Origin: Salinispirillum sp. LH 10-3-1
GTDB taxonomy: Bacteria; Pseudomonadota; Gammaproteobacteria; Pseudomonadales; Natronospirillaceae
Direction: 5' to 3'
DNA length: 64,000 bases
Assembly (NCBI RefSeq): GCF_030643825.1
Contig: NZ_CP101717.1
Span: 372,001 to 436,000, forward strand
Under the pieces are notes generated by a model. It saw nothing but the letters and a program-made list of their open reading frames with translations. It was not told where the DNA came from and searched no databases. How positions within the stretch are numbered: the first letter of the stretch is position 1; each line of letters begins with the position of its first letter. This document shows, in pieces, positions 1 to 8,386 of this stretch. The position numbers and the translations under genes are program-made.

Positions 1-170
1 TCGGCGTGGGCGAAGAGTTGGTCTACTCGGCGGACGACAAAATTGCCGGGAGCAATTTTGGACGCCAGAAGGGCGGGCCGTAGGCCGAGCCCTAGGGATG
101 GGGCGAGCATTTCGGTTTGCTTGGCCTGCGTGAGCAGGCCTTGTGTAGCCAAGTAATTTTGCTCAGGCAT
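1..170 (-). CDS. Partial second HsdS-like reading frame (runs off window)
   Basis: An open frame begins with ATG at 170, inside the last codons of hsdS (8-nt overlap, so translational coupling is likely), and stays open for 56 codons to the window edge. Its first ~44 residues match nothing I recognise. Residues 45-56 read VVRRVDQLFAHA, almost the same as the conserved linker VRQVDQLFAHAD near the C-terminus of the adjacent HsdS. At DNA level about 27 bases at 1-27 repeat exactly at 390-416 in the same orientation. This looks like the start of a truncated or alternative specificity subunit, or a duplicated hsdS tail. A 9-bp-arm palindrome sits immediately next to the linker sequence. It could equally be decayed DNA with a chance open frame. 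Confidence 0.45.
   Translation of the reverse strand, partial: MPEQNYLATQGLLTQAKQTEMLAPSLGLGLRPALLASKIAPGNFVVRRVDQLFAHA
38..60. repeat. Small palindrome next to repeated hsdS linker
   Basis: CAAAATTGC at 38-46 and GCAATTTTG at 52-60 form a perfect 9-bp inverted repeat around a 5-base loop. It lies at the point where the sequence stops resembling the hsdS linker (1-27). A REP-like insertion at the junction is possible; there is no T tract, so it is not a standard terminator. Confidence 0.5.
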
Positions 171-1578
171 CGGCTTTGCTTTTTCGCGTACGGTTAGTGG
201 GCTTGATATTGGCGCGTTCGGCTTTGATGCGCGCCAGCAAGGCCTCCGCACTGTTCTCGCCACTGATCAGTTCCGGGTTGTCCTTGCGCCACTGCTCAGT
301 CAGTTCGCCCCGGAAGGCTTTGGCCAAGATCGACTGGGTGAGGTTGTTGACCCGGGCCAGGGCGTTGTTGGCCTGTTGTTCGATGCGGTCGGCGTGGGCG
401 AAGAGTTGGTCTACTTGTCGGACAATTTCTGTTTGTTCAGTTCGGCTCGGTACAGTAACCGGACACTTTGCAAATGCCTTATGAGTTAGGTCAGGCTGAC
501 TTGAGCGGCCAGACTCTCGTTTAACATACTCCTGACATATTGGAGAGCGGAGGAAATAAATAAGATAACGCTGGAGAAGTAGATCTTTTTGGAAGTTCAG
601 GCGAAAAGAATTGTTGTGCATTATCCCTTTGAATCCTGTCAGAACCAATCCAACCGTCCCTGTTCGTGAAAGGATTATATCCTCCGGCTCGGCGATAATT
701 GATTTTTCGTTTACCACTGCATAGTGGACGTCATCTGTGAAATTGTTCTCATAGTTTACAGTTCTGAGGATTGGAAGATTGCTTTCTCCCGGCTCCATAC
801 GCCTAGTACTTTTTGCAATTTGTAGCCCTTGCTGAAAAGTTGAAACATTGCCCATTGCGGTAAGTAACCAGTTCTCCGGGACAGGCTGCTGGTCTTCATC
901 GTGAATACAGTGGGTTCTGCTCAATGGCTCTTCATGGGGCACGTTGGAATCGTGTCTTTTCCGCCACTCCTCTGTCAACCGTCCACTCACTGCTGCAGCC
1001 AGGACGGACTGGCGGAAGCGTTTGAGGATTTTCGGGATGCGTTTGAGGCGGGCTTTGGTGTTTTCTACTTGGGCCAGCAGGGTGTCGAGTTTGTCGGCGA
1101 TGACTTTTTGTTCGGCGAGTGGGGGAAGGGCAAACTCCAAACCTTTCAGAGCCTCCAGCCGTATTCCCTTCACCGTTGTACCTGTGCCCATCTGCTCTAT
1201 TTGTCGTGCGACCGAGCGGTACCAATAAACAAGAAAATTTCGATGAATTTCAGTTGGCAGAAAGAGGGCTTTGAGGTCTTGGTTGATTGCCGAGTCGAAC
1301 TCCGCGACGACTATTTTCCCCAAGCTCATTCTTGTCGCAATGATTGGAGTGCCAGCGGGGATGACATTGGTACTGCTGCTATCTACAGCCGTCTGTGAGA
1401 TATGGTCGGCTGTATCCTGGAGAACATGCTTGTTCATGTCCTTGACGCTCATCCACGGTATATCGCCCTGATAGTACTCAGGCTTAGACTTACTCGGCGT
1501 ACCGCCGCCAACGATTCGCAAGATTACGTTTTCTAGCGGCACAGTAAGCCAGAGCGGGGGGGTAACAGAGCCGGTCAT
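163..1578 (-). CDS. hsdS: Type I restriction-modification specificity subunit HsdS
   Basis: Selects the DNA target of the type I complex and holds two HsdM and two HsdR subunits. At 471 aa it has the usual full-length two-half layout: target-recognition domain 1 (about 1-155), a central coiled-coil conserved region (about 155-205, beginning LPPLAEQKVIADKLD and ending RLTEEWR), TRD2 (about 205-380), and a second helical conserved region ending RGELTEQWR. The two helical repeats ending in LTE(E/Q)WR are the family hallmark. The ATG overlaps the hsdM stop in an ATGA junction, so the genes are one operon. The TRD2 stretch (about 440-880) is visibly richer in A+T than hsdM, as expected for a horizontally exchanged recognition cassette. 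A further HsdS-like frame overlaps its 3' end. The recognition sequence cannot be read from the protein. Confidence 0.95.
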   Translation of the reverse strand: MTGSVTPPLWLTVPLENVILRIVGGGTPSKSKPEYYQGDIPWMSVKDMNKHVLQDTADHISQTAVDSSSTNVIPAGTPIIATRMSLGKIVVAEFDSAINQDLKALFLPTEIHRNFLVYWYRSVARQIEQMGTGTTVKGIRLEALKGLEFALPPLAEQKVIADKLDTLLAQVENTKARLKRIPKILKRFRQSVLAAAVSGRLTEEWRKRHDSNVPHEEPLSRTHCIHDEDQQPVPENWLLTAMGNVSTFQQGLQIAKSTRRMEPGESNLPILRTVNYENNFTDDVHYAVVNEKSIIAEPEDIILSRTGTVGLVLTGFKGIMHNNSFRLNFQKDLLLQRYLIYFLRSPICQEYVKRESGRSSQPDLTHKAFAKCPVTVPSRTEQTEIVRQVDQLFAHADRIEQQANNALARVNNLTQSILAKAFRGELTEQWRKDNPELISGENSAEALLARIKAERANIKPTNRTRKSKADA

Positions 1579-3224
1579 TTCTCTACACCGCCCATCACTT
1601 CCCCCAAAAGCACCCGAGCCCCATCAGCCTCCTCGTCAGCCCCCAACTCCCGCATCAAGGCATCCAGCTCGCCCAACGCCTGCACCAGCTCCCCCATCGC
1701 CTCACCCGCTAACACACTCGGCTCCGGCAAATTGGCGGCATCCACGCTGTCGCTGTCTTTTAACCATGAAATATCCAGCGAGTCGCCCTTGTGTTCGGCA
1801 ATCCATTGGCGACTGAAGACGCGCCAGCGGCTGTGCATGATGCGCTCGTCCACACCCTGATTTTCGTCGGTGGCTTTGGTTTCTTCGGGTAGGTCTATCT
1901 TGTCCGAGTGAAAGCTGTATTCGCCTTCGGTGCGTTTGTTCAGGGCTGGATGCCCGCCTTCGCGGGCATGACTAGCGAAAAAAACCTTTTCAAAAGGTTC
2001 AAGATGCTGCTCACCAAAGGGAGTGCGTTTGCCGAAGCTGGGCATATTGGTACGCAGGTCATAGACCCAGACGTTTTCGGTGCAGTTTTCTTCCTGGTGT
2101 TTGTCGGTGGCGCTGCCTTTTGTAAAAAACAGGACGTTGGTTTTCACACCCTGGGCGTAGAAGATGCCGGTGGGCAGGCGCAGTATGGTGTGCAGGTTGC
2201 ACTTGTGCATCAGGTCGCGGCGTACGTCGGTGCCGATGCCGGCTTCGAACAGGACGTTGTCTGGTAGTACTACGGCAGCACGGCCGCCGGGTTTGAGGTT
2301 GCGGTAGATGTGCTGCAAGAAGGCCAGTTGTTTGTTGCTTGTCTTGTAGGTCAGGTCGTCTCGGGTGATGCTGGCGTCGCCGCCTTTGCTGGTGCCAAAG
2401 GGTGGGTTGGCGAGGATGACGTCGGCTTTTTCCAGCCCGGCACCAGCCTGGCCGAGGGCGTTGCCGAGTTGCACGACGCCTTCTTCGCCGCCTTCCATGC
2501 CGTGTAACAGGCAGTTCATCAGTGCCAGGCGGCGGGTGCCGGGCACCAGTTCGATGCCGGTGTAGGCCTGGGTGGTCTGGAAGGTTTTGTCCCGGTCGCT
2601 CAGTTCGTACAGGTCGTCGGTCTGGCTTTTGATGTATTCATGGGCGGCGATCAGAAATCCCGCCGTGCCGGCGGCTGGGTCCTGGATGCGTTCGCCGGGT
2701 TGAGGTTTGAGGCAGCGCACCATGGTGTTGATCAGGGCGCGTGGGGTGAAGTATTGCCCCGCGCCGGATTTGGTTTCGTTGGCGTTTTTCTCCAGCAGGC
2801 CTTCGTATAAATCGCCTAGGCCGTCTTTCTGGGCGCTGAACCAGTCGATATGGTCGAGTGTTTTGATCATTTGTTCCAAATGACGCGGTTCACGCAAACG
2901 GGTTTGTGCGTCGGCGTAAATGGCGCTGATCAGCGGGTCGTTGTGTACCGCTCTGCCTGCGGCGTCGCGGCCGGTGGAAAGGCTAAGCAGAATGCGTTTG
3001 TAGTCGTTCAGCAGGTTGATACCGGATTTGCCGTTCAAATCTGTCCAACGGCAGCCTTCCGGTAATGGGTGTTTTTTCAGGGTGCCGGCTTCGGTGTTTT
3101 CATGAACCATTTTGATGAACAGCAACAACACCAGTTCGGTGACGTAGTCCGAGTAGTTGATGCCGTCGTCACGCAGTACGTCGCAGAGGTTCCAGAGCTT
3201 TTGTACGATGTCGTTGTTGGTCAT
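1575..3224 (-). CDS. hsdM: Type I restriction-modification methyltransferase subunit HsdM
   Basis: N6-adenine methyltransferase of the type I complex; with HsdS it protects the host target. Visible parts are the N-terminal helical HsdM domain (about 1-140), the SAM-binding motif DPAAGTAGF (182-190), and the catalytic NPPF (273-276) followed by GTSKGG. Length (549 aa) is normal for the longer HsdM class. AGGAA sits at RBS distance upstream of the ATG, which overlaps the fic stop as ATGA. Residues about 415-430 (around ASHAREGGHPA) are encoded by a palindromic REP-like element inserted in frame where relatives carry an unrelated short loop before RTEGEYSF; the frame is kept, so the protein is probably functional. 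Confidence 0.95.
   Translation of the reverse strand: MTNNDIVQKLWNLCDVLRDDGINYSDYVTELVLLLFIKMVHENTEAGTLKKHPLPEGCRWTDLNGKSGINLLNDYKRILLSLSTGRDAAGRAVHNDPLISAIYADAQTRLREPRHLEQMIKTLDHIDWFSAQKDGLGDLYEGLLEKNANETKSGAGQYFTPRALINTMVRCLKPQPGERIQDPAAGTAGFLIAAHEYIKSQTDDLYELSDRDKTFQTTQAYTGIELVPGTRRLALMNCLLHGMEGGEEGVVQLGNALGQAGAGLEKADVILANPPFGTSKGGDASITRDDLTYKTSNKQLAFLQHIYRNLKPGGRAAVVLPDNVLFEAGIGTDVRRDLMHKCNLHTILRLPTGIFYAQGVKTNVLFFTKGSATDKHQEENCTENVWVYDLRTNMPSFGKRTPFGEQHLEPFEKVFFASHAREGGHPALNKRTEGEYSFHSDKIDLPEETKATDENQGVDERIMHSRWRVFSRQWIAEHKGDSLDISWLKDSDSVDAANLPEPSVLAGEAMGELVQALGELDALMRELGADEEADGARVLLGEVMGGVEK
1945..1973. repeat. REP-like palindrome inside hsdM
   Basis: ATGCCCGC (1950-1957) and GCGGGCAT (1962-1969) form an 8-bp perfect hairpin with a CTTC loop, flanked by GGCTGG and GAC. 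Translated on the plus strand it gives the peptide WMPAFAGMT, and on the minus strand SHAREGGHPA. Both are familiar translation products of a palindromic repeat scattered through many proteobacterial genomes. Here it sits in frame within hsdM. Confidence 0.75.
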
Positions 3225-4384
3225 GCTTGTTCCTGATTCAGAATATTAATATAGGCGCTATAGGCAAAGATGCGATTACGTTTTTGTCCGGTGAGTTCAC
3301 GCACCATTGCAAACTCCGGTTGTGCTAATTTGTCCATTACCTTGCCTGCGGTGGCAGGTGTGATGCCGCTGTGTTTTACCAAGGTGTTGATGTTCGCGAT
3401 GGGGTATTCAAACAAAACGTCCAACACGCGTTGAGCAGATGCGGCCATTCTGCCGAGGCTGACAAGCTGGCTGCGATGGGTTTGGCGCAGTTGGTTCAGT
3501 TGTTGTGCGGTATTTACGGCCTGATTGGCCGTGTCTGCCACGGCATCGACAAAAAACAGCAACCAACTTTCCCAGTCTCCACTTAAACGAACCTGCTGTA
3601 GTTTGTCGTAGTATACTTGGCGATGTTTTTTGAAGAACACGGATAAATACAATAACGGTTCGTTGAGTATTTTTGCTTCGACCAAGATGAGCGGAATCAG
3701 TAAGCGTCCCAGACGGCCATTGCCGTCCATGAAAGGGTGAATGGTTTCAAACTGTACGTGAGCCAGAGCCGATTTGATCAATGGGTCGGTGGCTTCAGGC
3801 ACATCGTTTAAGAAGCGTTCCAAAGCCGACCAACATTGAGCCAGCTCATTGGCTGGCGTTGGCACAAAGGTGGCTTCATCGGCACGATGGCCACCAATCC
3901 ACACTTGATTTTTACGGAACTCTCCCGGGCCTTTACTGATGCCCCGGCCAGAGGTCATGAGTGCCTTATGCAACTCTGTCAGTAATCGAAAGGTGATGAG
4001 GTGGCCTTCTCTGATTCGCTGCACGCCCAGCTCTAATGCATTAACGTAACATGACACTTCCTGCACATCATCCATTGGTACGCCGGGCATGCCCTCCATT
4101 TCATAAAGCATTAGATCACTTAAGGAAGATTGTGTGCCTTCAATTTGTGAAGACATGACGGCTTCTTTGCGCACGTAGCTGTATAAGAACAGGCGTGCAT
4201 CAGGTAGGAGTGTACTGATAGCGTCCAGACGGCCGAGTGCCAACATAGCCTGATTGATACGGCTCTGTAGTTTGTTGTCTATCTGCAAGGCTGGGATGGG
4301 CGGCAAAGAGGCCGGAATGAACGCTTGACAGTTCACTCCGCCTGCGATGCTGTGGACATAATGCCCCGTTGTTCCTCGTTCCAT
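3221..4384 (-). CDS. Fic-family adenylyltransferase inside the hsd operon
   Basis: Fic proteins usually transfer AMP from ATP to a Ser/Thr/Tyr of a target protein. The complete active-site motif HPFMDGNGRLGR (about 216-227) is present, preceded by an N-terminal Fic_N-type helical domain. SSQIEGTQ (about 78-85) fits the (S/T)xxxE(G/N) inhibitory helix in the N-terminal part, making it a self-inhibited class II Fic. The C-terminal ~100 residues look like a winged helix. The preferred start is ATG 4384, behind AGAGAGG; a GTG six bases upstream is the alternative. The stop overlaps the hsdM start by 4 nt, so Fic is translated with the modification subunit. The target is unknown: it could modulate the RM complex, act as a backup toxin, or be an unrelated passenger. 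Confidence 0.9.
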   Translation of the reverse strand: MERGTTGHYVHSIAGGVNCQAFIPASLPPIPALQIDNKLQSRINQAMLALGRLDAISTLLPDARLFLYSYVRKEAVMSSQIEGTQSSLSDLMLYEMEGMPGVPMDDVQEVSCYVNALELGVQRIREGHLITFRLLTELHKALMTSGRGISKGPGEFRKNQVWIGGHRADEATFVPTPANELAQCWSALERFLNDVPEATDPLIKSALAHVQFETIHPFMDGNGRLGRLLIPLILVEAKILNEPLLYLSVFFKKHRQVYYDKLQQVRLSGDWESWLLFFVDAVADTANQAVNTAQQLNQLRQTHRSQLVSLGRMAASAQRVLDVLFEYPIANINTLVKHSGITPATAGKVMDKLAQPEFAMVRELTGQKRNRIFAYSAYINILNQEQA

Positions 4385-4491
4385 CGACACCTCTCTGTTG
4401 GGGCTCGGTTAAAATAACCTTTCATTATATTTTAGATTAAGGCTAAAGATAAAATAAGGTGCAAGGGTAATTTAACTTGATCGGGGTATCG

Positions 4492-7400
4492 TTATCCAGC
4501 ATTTGGCCACATGGCTTCGTTCAGTTCTTCAAGCACGGTATCCAGTTGTTCTCCCAACACCTTGTCCATCTGCTTAGCGCCACCGTCGTCGGCAAAACGA
4601 TGGTTGACGAAGCCGCGGTCTATGATGACTTCGTGCACCAGTTGCTTGGCAAGGCGGTCTAACCAGCGGCGTTGGTTGGGGTTCCATGGATGCTGGGTGA
4701 GGATACGGTCCATGGCGTTGGCAACGCGTTGTTCAAAAGGTATCAGCGGTTCCCCTAGGGCGGCCTGTCGAATGTGTCCGATGATGCTGGCGGCGATATC
4801 TTTATTGGTTTGGTTACGCACGGCGCTCTTTAAGAGGGCTTCTGAGTAACCGTGGTTGTCGAGCAGCAGTTTAACTTCGCGCAGTTGTTCGCGGGTGAGG
4901 TCGCGTGGCTTGTTGACGACCACGGCAAGCGCCGCAGAGCGATTCAGTTGCTCTTTAATAAACCGGTTAAAGGCATCCAAGTAGTCTTCAGGCCGTTCAT
5001 CTTGACCAAAGGTTTGCTTACGGTCACGTATTTCGTCTTCGTGCTCGGAGATCAAAGGCATGTGTTCACTGCCCACGAGCTGTTTCACTTTAGACAGTTG
5101 ATGCAATAGGCCATTGTGTTGGTGAAGAAAGGCGGATGCTTGGCGTGGGCCGAGTTGGCGGAGGTGCTGGTGCAAGGATTTCGCGGGAACGCCCCAGGTC
5201 TGTTCCAGCTCGCTAAGCGCCTGTTTGAGTTCGGGCTTACTTTCTGCTTTGTTGTCCGCTTTGCGCAGTACGCGCATCAGCTTTTGGCTGAGCTGGCTGA
5301 GTACCACATCGGCTTGGCTTTCGCCCTGCTGCTCGCCGGGGCTGTTTAGGGCTTTTTCCAGCTTTTGCTCGTTGGTGAGTTCGCTGACCAGTTGCTCAAG
5401 CGTGATCTTGGGGTCGCGCACGAGCGGTTGCATGGTGTTTACATCTTGCAGGGCGGCATAGATGTCCACCGGGTCGTAGATATTGAACACCGTTTTTCCG
5501 ATTTCGTCGCAACGGCGGGTGGCGCGGCCGATCATTTGTTCATACAGAATGCGCGAGCGTACGCGGCGCATAAATACCAAGTGGCAGATGCGCGGTACGT
5601 CAATGCCGGTGGTGAGTAGGTCGACGGTAATGGCAATGCTGGGGTAGCGCTCGTTCTTGTAACGCCGAATGAGCTGTTCGACTTTGTCGCTTTGGCCGGT
5701 GATTTTGGCTACAGCTGCTTCGTTGTAGTTGCCGTTGTAGGTATCTTTGAACGCTTCGTCGAGCAGGCGTTTAACCATGTCGGCATGCAAATCCGTGGCA
5801 CAGAAAATCAGGGTTTTTTCTTCACCCAGGGGGTCGAGTTCTTGCGCCAGTTGTTCGCAGATGACGCGGTTGAAGTTTTCGTTAATGACGCGCCGATTGA
5901 AGTTTTCCACGTCAAACTTCAATTCGTCTTCGAGTTCTGTGGTGTCGACTTCACCCGTCTGGGTGTTGATAACCTGTACGGCCTTACCTTTCTCAAACGT
6001 TATGCCGTTTTGCGTGAGCAGGGTTTCGTAGCGGATTGGCGGCTCGTGGTCAATCAGCCAGTCGTCGGCAACCGCTTCACGGTATGAATAGGTGAAGACG
6101 GGTTTACCAAAAATGTCGCTGGTGTGCTTGGCGGGCGTAGCGGTCAGGCCGATCTTTATGGCGTCAAAATAGTCCAACACTCGGCGGTAGCTGGACAGGT
6201 ATTGACTAGAGTCGCGTGTGGCTAATTCGCCGTCCGTCATTTCTTGATCTAGGGTGTAACCGCGGTGCGCTTCGTCGATGATGATGCAATCGAACTGATC
6301 AATTGGCGGTGGGGCGTCGCTCATGAAGATGCGTTTCACCATGGCTTGCACGGTAGCGACCTGAATGCGCGTTTCTGCGGCAGCGGCCATGTCACCCAGT
6401 TCGGCGACGTTATAAATGGCGCTGAGCGCGTGGTTTTGCTCCAGAGGTGCTTCATTGAAGGCGTCGATGGCTTGTTGGCCAAGTGCGGTTCGGTCGACCA
6501 AAAACAAGATGCGCTGAAAGCGCTCCGCTTTCAGGAAACGGTACATTAAGCCAATGATGGTGCGGGTTTTGCCCGTGCCGGTAGCCATCGCCAATAGTGC
6601 GGTGCGTACTCCTAGTGTTAAGGCCTGTTCGGTGGCTTTAATGGCGTTCTGTTGGTAGTCACGCAGTTTCAGGTAGCCAAAGGGCTCATCTTTGAGCTGT
6701 TGTTCGGCGCTGGCTTTATCTCTTAATAGAAGGTCTAGCAAACCATTAGGGGTGTGGAACTGTGGTAGTGCCCGGCGCAGGTTGCTGGGTTCTCTCACAT
6801 CTCGAAACCACGTACCCGATTGTTCCGCGAGCTGCGGGATGTAGGGTCTGCCGTTACAGGAATACACGAACGGTATATGAAAATGACCGCTTTCGTCGGT
6901 AGGCCAAGCGATGGTTCTGCTGGTGAGTTCCCAAGCGCCAATTAACGGCGCGTCGATTTTGAACCCTTTGCTGTAACGCTCGGCTTGATGGATTTTCCCG
7001 GCTACGTTGGTGTTTTCTTTCTTGGCTTCCACTACTGCGATGGGTGTTAGTCCGGCAAACAATACGTAGTCGGCCCGGCCGTTCTGGTTTGCATAGCGGG
7101 TGGGCCATTCGGCTATAGCACGGTTAACGCCTTTCTCTGGGCGAGCACCTTTTTGAAAGGTGATTTCTTGGCTGTCTGCTTCCCAGCCTGCTTCGACCAG
7201 TTGTTGGTCGATCAAGATGCGAGTGAGTTCTTCGTTCAGTACGAGCGTGTCGCTGGCGGCTTTGACTTTGTGAGCGACCTGCTGGCGCTGTTGGTTGACG
7301 GCGGCTTCGCCTTGATCTGTCAGGGCTTTTTGCAGGGTCTTAATTTTGTCTTCATAGGTTTGTCGCTGTTGTTCTAACGCTTGTTCGTGTTTTTGGGCTT

Positions 7401-8016
7401 GTTCAGCCAGAGCCCGAGACTCTTCATCCATCGCGAGTGCCAAGGTTTCGTACTCGGCTTTTTCTTGTTCGATCAGATGGTTGAGTTGTTGGCTGCCGTC
7501 TAGCGCTATGTTGGTTTGCTGCAGTTCATGGCGTAGTTTTTCAATATCGTTCTGCAGCTTACGTAATTCGGTACTGGGGTCAGCGGGGGGTGCGAATGGG
7601 CCAGGCTTGAATTGGGCGCTCGGCTGTCCAAAAGAACGATGGAACCAGATGGCCAAAGCGCGAGCCACTTTCAATCCGTCCATCGCTTCTTTGTGCTGGG
7701 TGCGGAACTGGTGCGTTGCTTTGTTACCTTCAATGCGAAGAATGTGGAACAGTTCTTTAATCTGCGGCTCAAGCTGTATTTCGCGGTTCAGGCGATAAAG
7801 GAGATCTGCTTGGCTGGTCTGGTCGTCAAACTCAACACCGGATAATGCAGCTAAGTGCTGTGCTAGGGCTTCCCCTAATTGACGAAGTTTGATCAGCGTG
7901 GTGTTGGGATCGCTGGAGAAAGCTTGTTCGGCGGCGGTAGCCAGCTCAACGAACAAGGCATCGTGTTCGACAAGGAAACTAAAGTTTGAGGTTACTGCTT
8001 GATCACCTTGACTCAC
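4492..8016 (-). CDS. hsdR: Type I restriction endonuclease subunit HsdR
   Basis: ATP-dependent DNA translocase and nuclease of the type I complex, about 1174 aa. Domains in order: an N-terminal helical DUF4145-like domain (about 1-130); a long Gln/Glu-rich coiled coil (about 148-245); the HSDR_N nuclease with D316 and E330-A-K332 forming the PD-(D/E)xK site; SF2 helicase domains with Walker A GTGKT (480-484) and DEAH box (581-584); and an EcoEI-type C-terminal region that docks on HsdM/HsdS. I place the start at GTG 8016, six bases after AAGGAG; an upstream GTG at 8037 lacks such a site. fic begins 107 bases after the stop in the same direction, so the four genes are probably co-transcribed. 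All catalytic motifs are intact. Confidence 0.95.
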   Translation of the reverse strand: MSQGDQAVTSNFSFLVEHDALFVELATAAEQAFSSDPNTTLIKLRQLGEALAQHLAALSGVEFDDQTSQADLLYRLNREIQLEPQIKELFHILRIEGNKATHQFRTQHKEAMDGLKVARALAIWFHRSFGQPSAQFKPGPFAPPADPSTELRKLQNDIEKLRHELQQTNIALDGSQQLNHLIEQEKAEYETLALAMDEESRALAEQAQKHEQALEQQRQTYEDKIKTLQKALTDQGEAAVNQQRQQVAHKVKAASDTLVLNEELTRILIDQQLVEAGWEADSQEITFQKGARPEKGVNRAIAEWPTRYANQNGRADYVLFAGLTPIAVVEAKKENTNVAGKIHQAERYSKGFKIDAPLIGAWELTSRTIAWPTDESGHFHIPFVYSCNGRPYIPQLAEQSGTWFRDVREPSNLRRALPQFHTPNGLLDLLLRDKASAEQQLKDEPFGYLKLRDYQQNAIKATEQALTLGVRTALLAMATGTGKTRTIIGLMYRFLKAERFQRILFLVDRTALGQQAIDAFNEAPLEQNHALSAIYNVAELGDMAAAAETRIQVATVQAMVKRIFMSDAPPPIDQFDCIIIDEAHRGYTLDQEMTDGELATRDSSQYLSSYRRVLDYFDAIKIGLTATPAKHTSDIFGKPVFTYSYREAVADDWLIDHEPPIRYETLLTQNGITFEKGKAVQVINTQTGEVDTTELEDELKFDVENFNRRVINENFNRVICEQLAQELDPLGEEKTLIFCATDLHADMVKRLLDEAFKDTYNGNYNEAAVAKITGQSDKVEQLIRRYKNERYPSIAITVDLLTTGIDVPRICHLVFMRRVRSRILYEQMIGRATRRCDEIGKTVFNIYDPVDIYAALQDVNTMQPLVRDPKITLEQLVSELTNEQKLEKALNSPGEQQGESQADVVLSQLSQKLMRVLRKADNKAESKPELKQALSELEQTWGVPAKSLHQHLRQLGPRQASAFLHQHNGLLHQLSKVKQLVGSEHMPLISEHEDEIRDRKQTFGQDERPEDYLDAFNRFIKEQLNRSAALAVVVNKPRDLTREQLREVKLLLDNHGYSEALLKSAVRNQTNKDIAASIIGHIRQAALGEPLIPFEQRVANAMDRILTQHPWNPNQRRWLDRLAKQLVHEVIIDRGFVNHRFADDGGAKQMDKVLGEQLDTVLEELNEAMWPNAG

Positions 8017-8150
8017 CGATAGCTCCTTTACAGTCACCTTTCAATTCGAAACGCTTATGTACTTTACGCATCACCTGAGCAATGGGCAAACAATTGTTGG
8101 GCCGGTTGGTGGTCTAGGCGTTTCGTTATATGGATAGTCGGATCACATAA
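8017..8150. other. hsdR upstream region
   Basis: The leftward hsd promoter should lie here, but I see no convincing -35/-10 pair. CGAAACGC (8047-8054) and GCGTTTCG (8118-8125) are an 8-bp inverted repeat with a 63-base spacer, possibly an operator or chance. Confidence 0.3.
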
Positions 8151-8297
8151 GGCATGTCGACCATGGGCATCAACATCGCCGCGGACAAAAAGCTGTCCGC
8201 GCAGTGGGAACACACGATAGCTGTTACGGCCGATGGTTATGAGGTTTTGACGCTGCGTGATGAGGAGCGCGAATTGCTCGCCGCAGCAGGTGGCTGA
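8151..8297 (+). pseudogene. map: Remnant of methionine aminopeptidase C-terminus
   Basis: This frame follows an in-frame TAA at 8148-8150, has an ATG at 8154 and ends with TGA at 8295-8297. After about ten unmatched residues it reads DKKLSAQWEHTIAVT and DGYEVLTLR, which is the conserved C-terminal end of type I methionine aminopeptidases. The other ~200 residues, including all metal ligands, are missing, so it cannot be an active enzyme. It lies exactly between the hsd operon and the next chromosomal gene, consistent with an older map paralogue being mostly deleted when the restriction island arrived or rearranged. It may not be expressed. Confidence 0.7.
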
Positions 8298-8386
8298 AGC
8301 ACCACCCACATTGTTTTTGTCCCATCTGTATCTTCATGTCACAGTCTGCGATGATGTCTTTCAACGAAAAGTGAGGTGTCGGCAAC

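Noticed and set aside
8047-8125. 8-bp inverted repeat as an attachment or operator site
   Set aside because: Arms are short and 63 bases apart, and no matching copy marks another island boundary in view.
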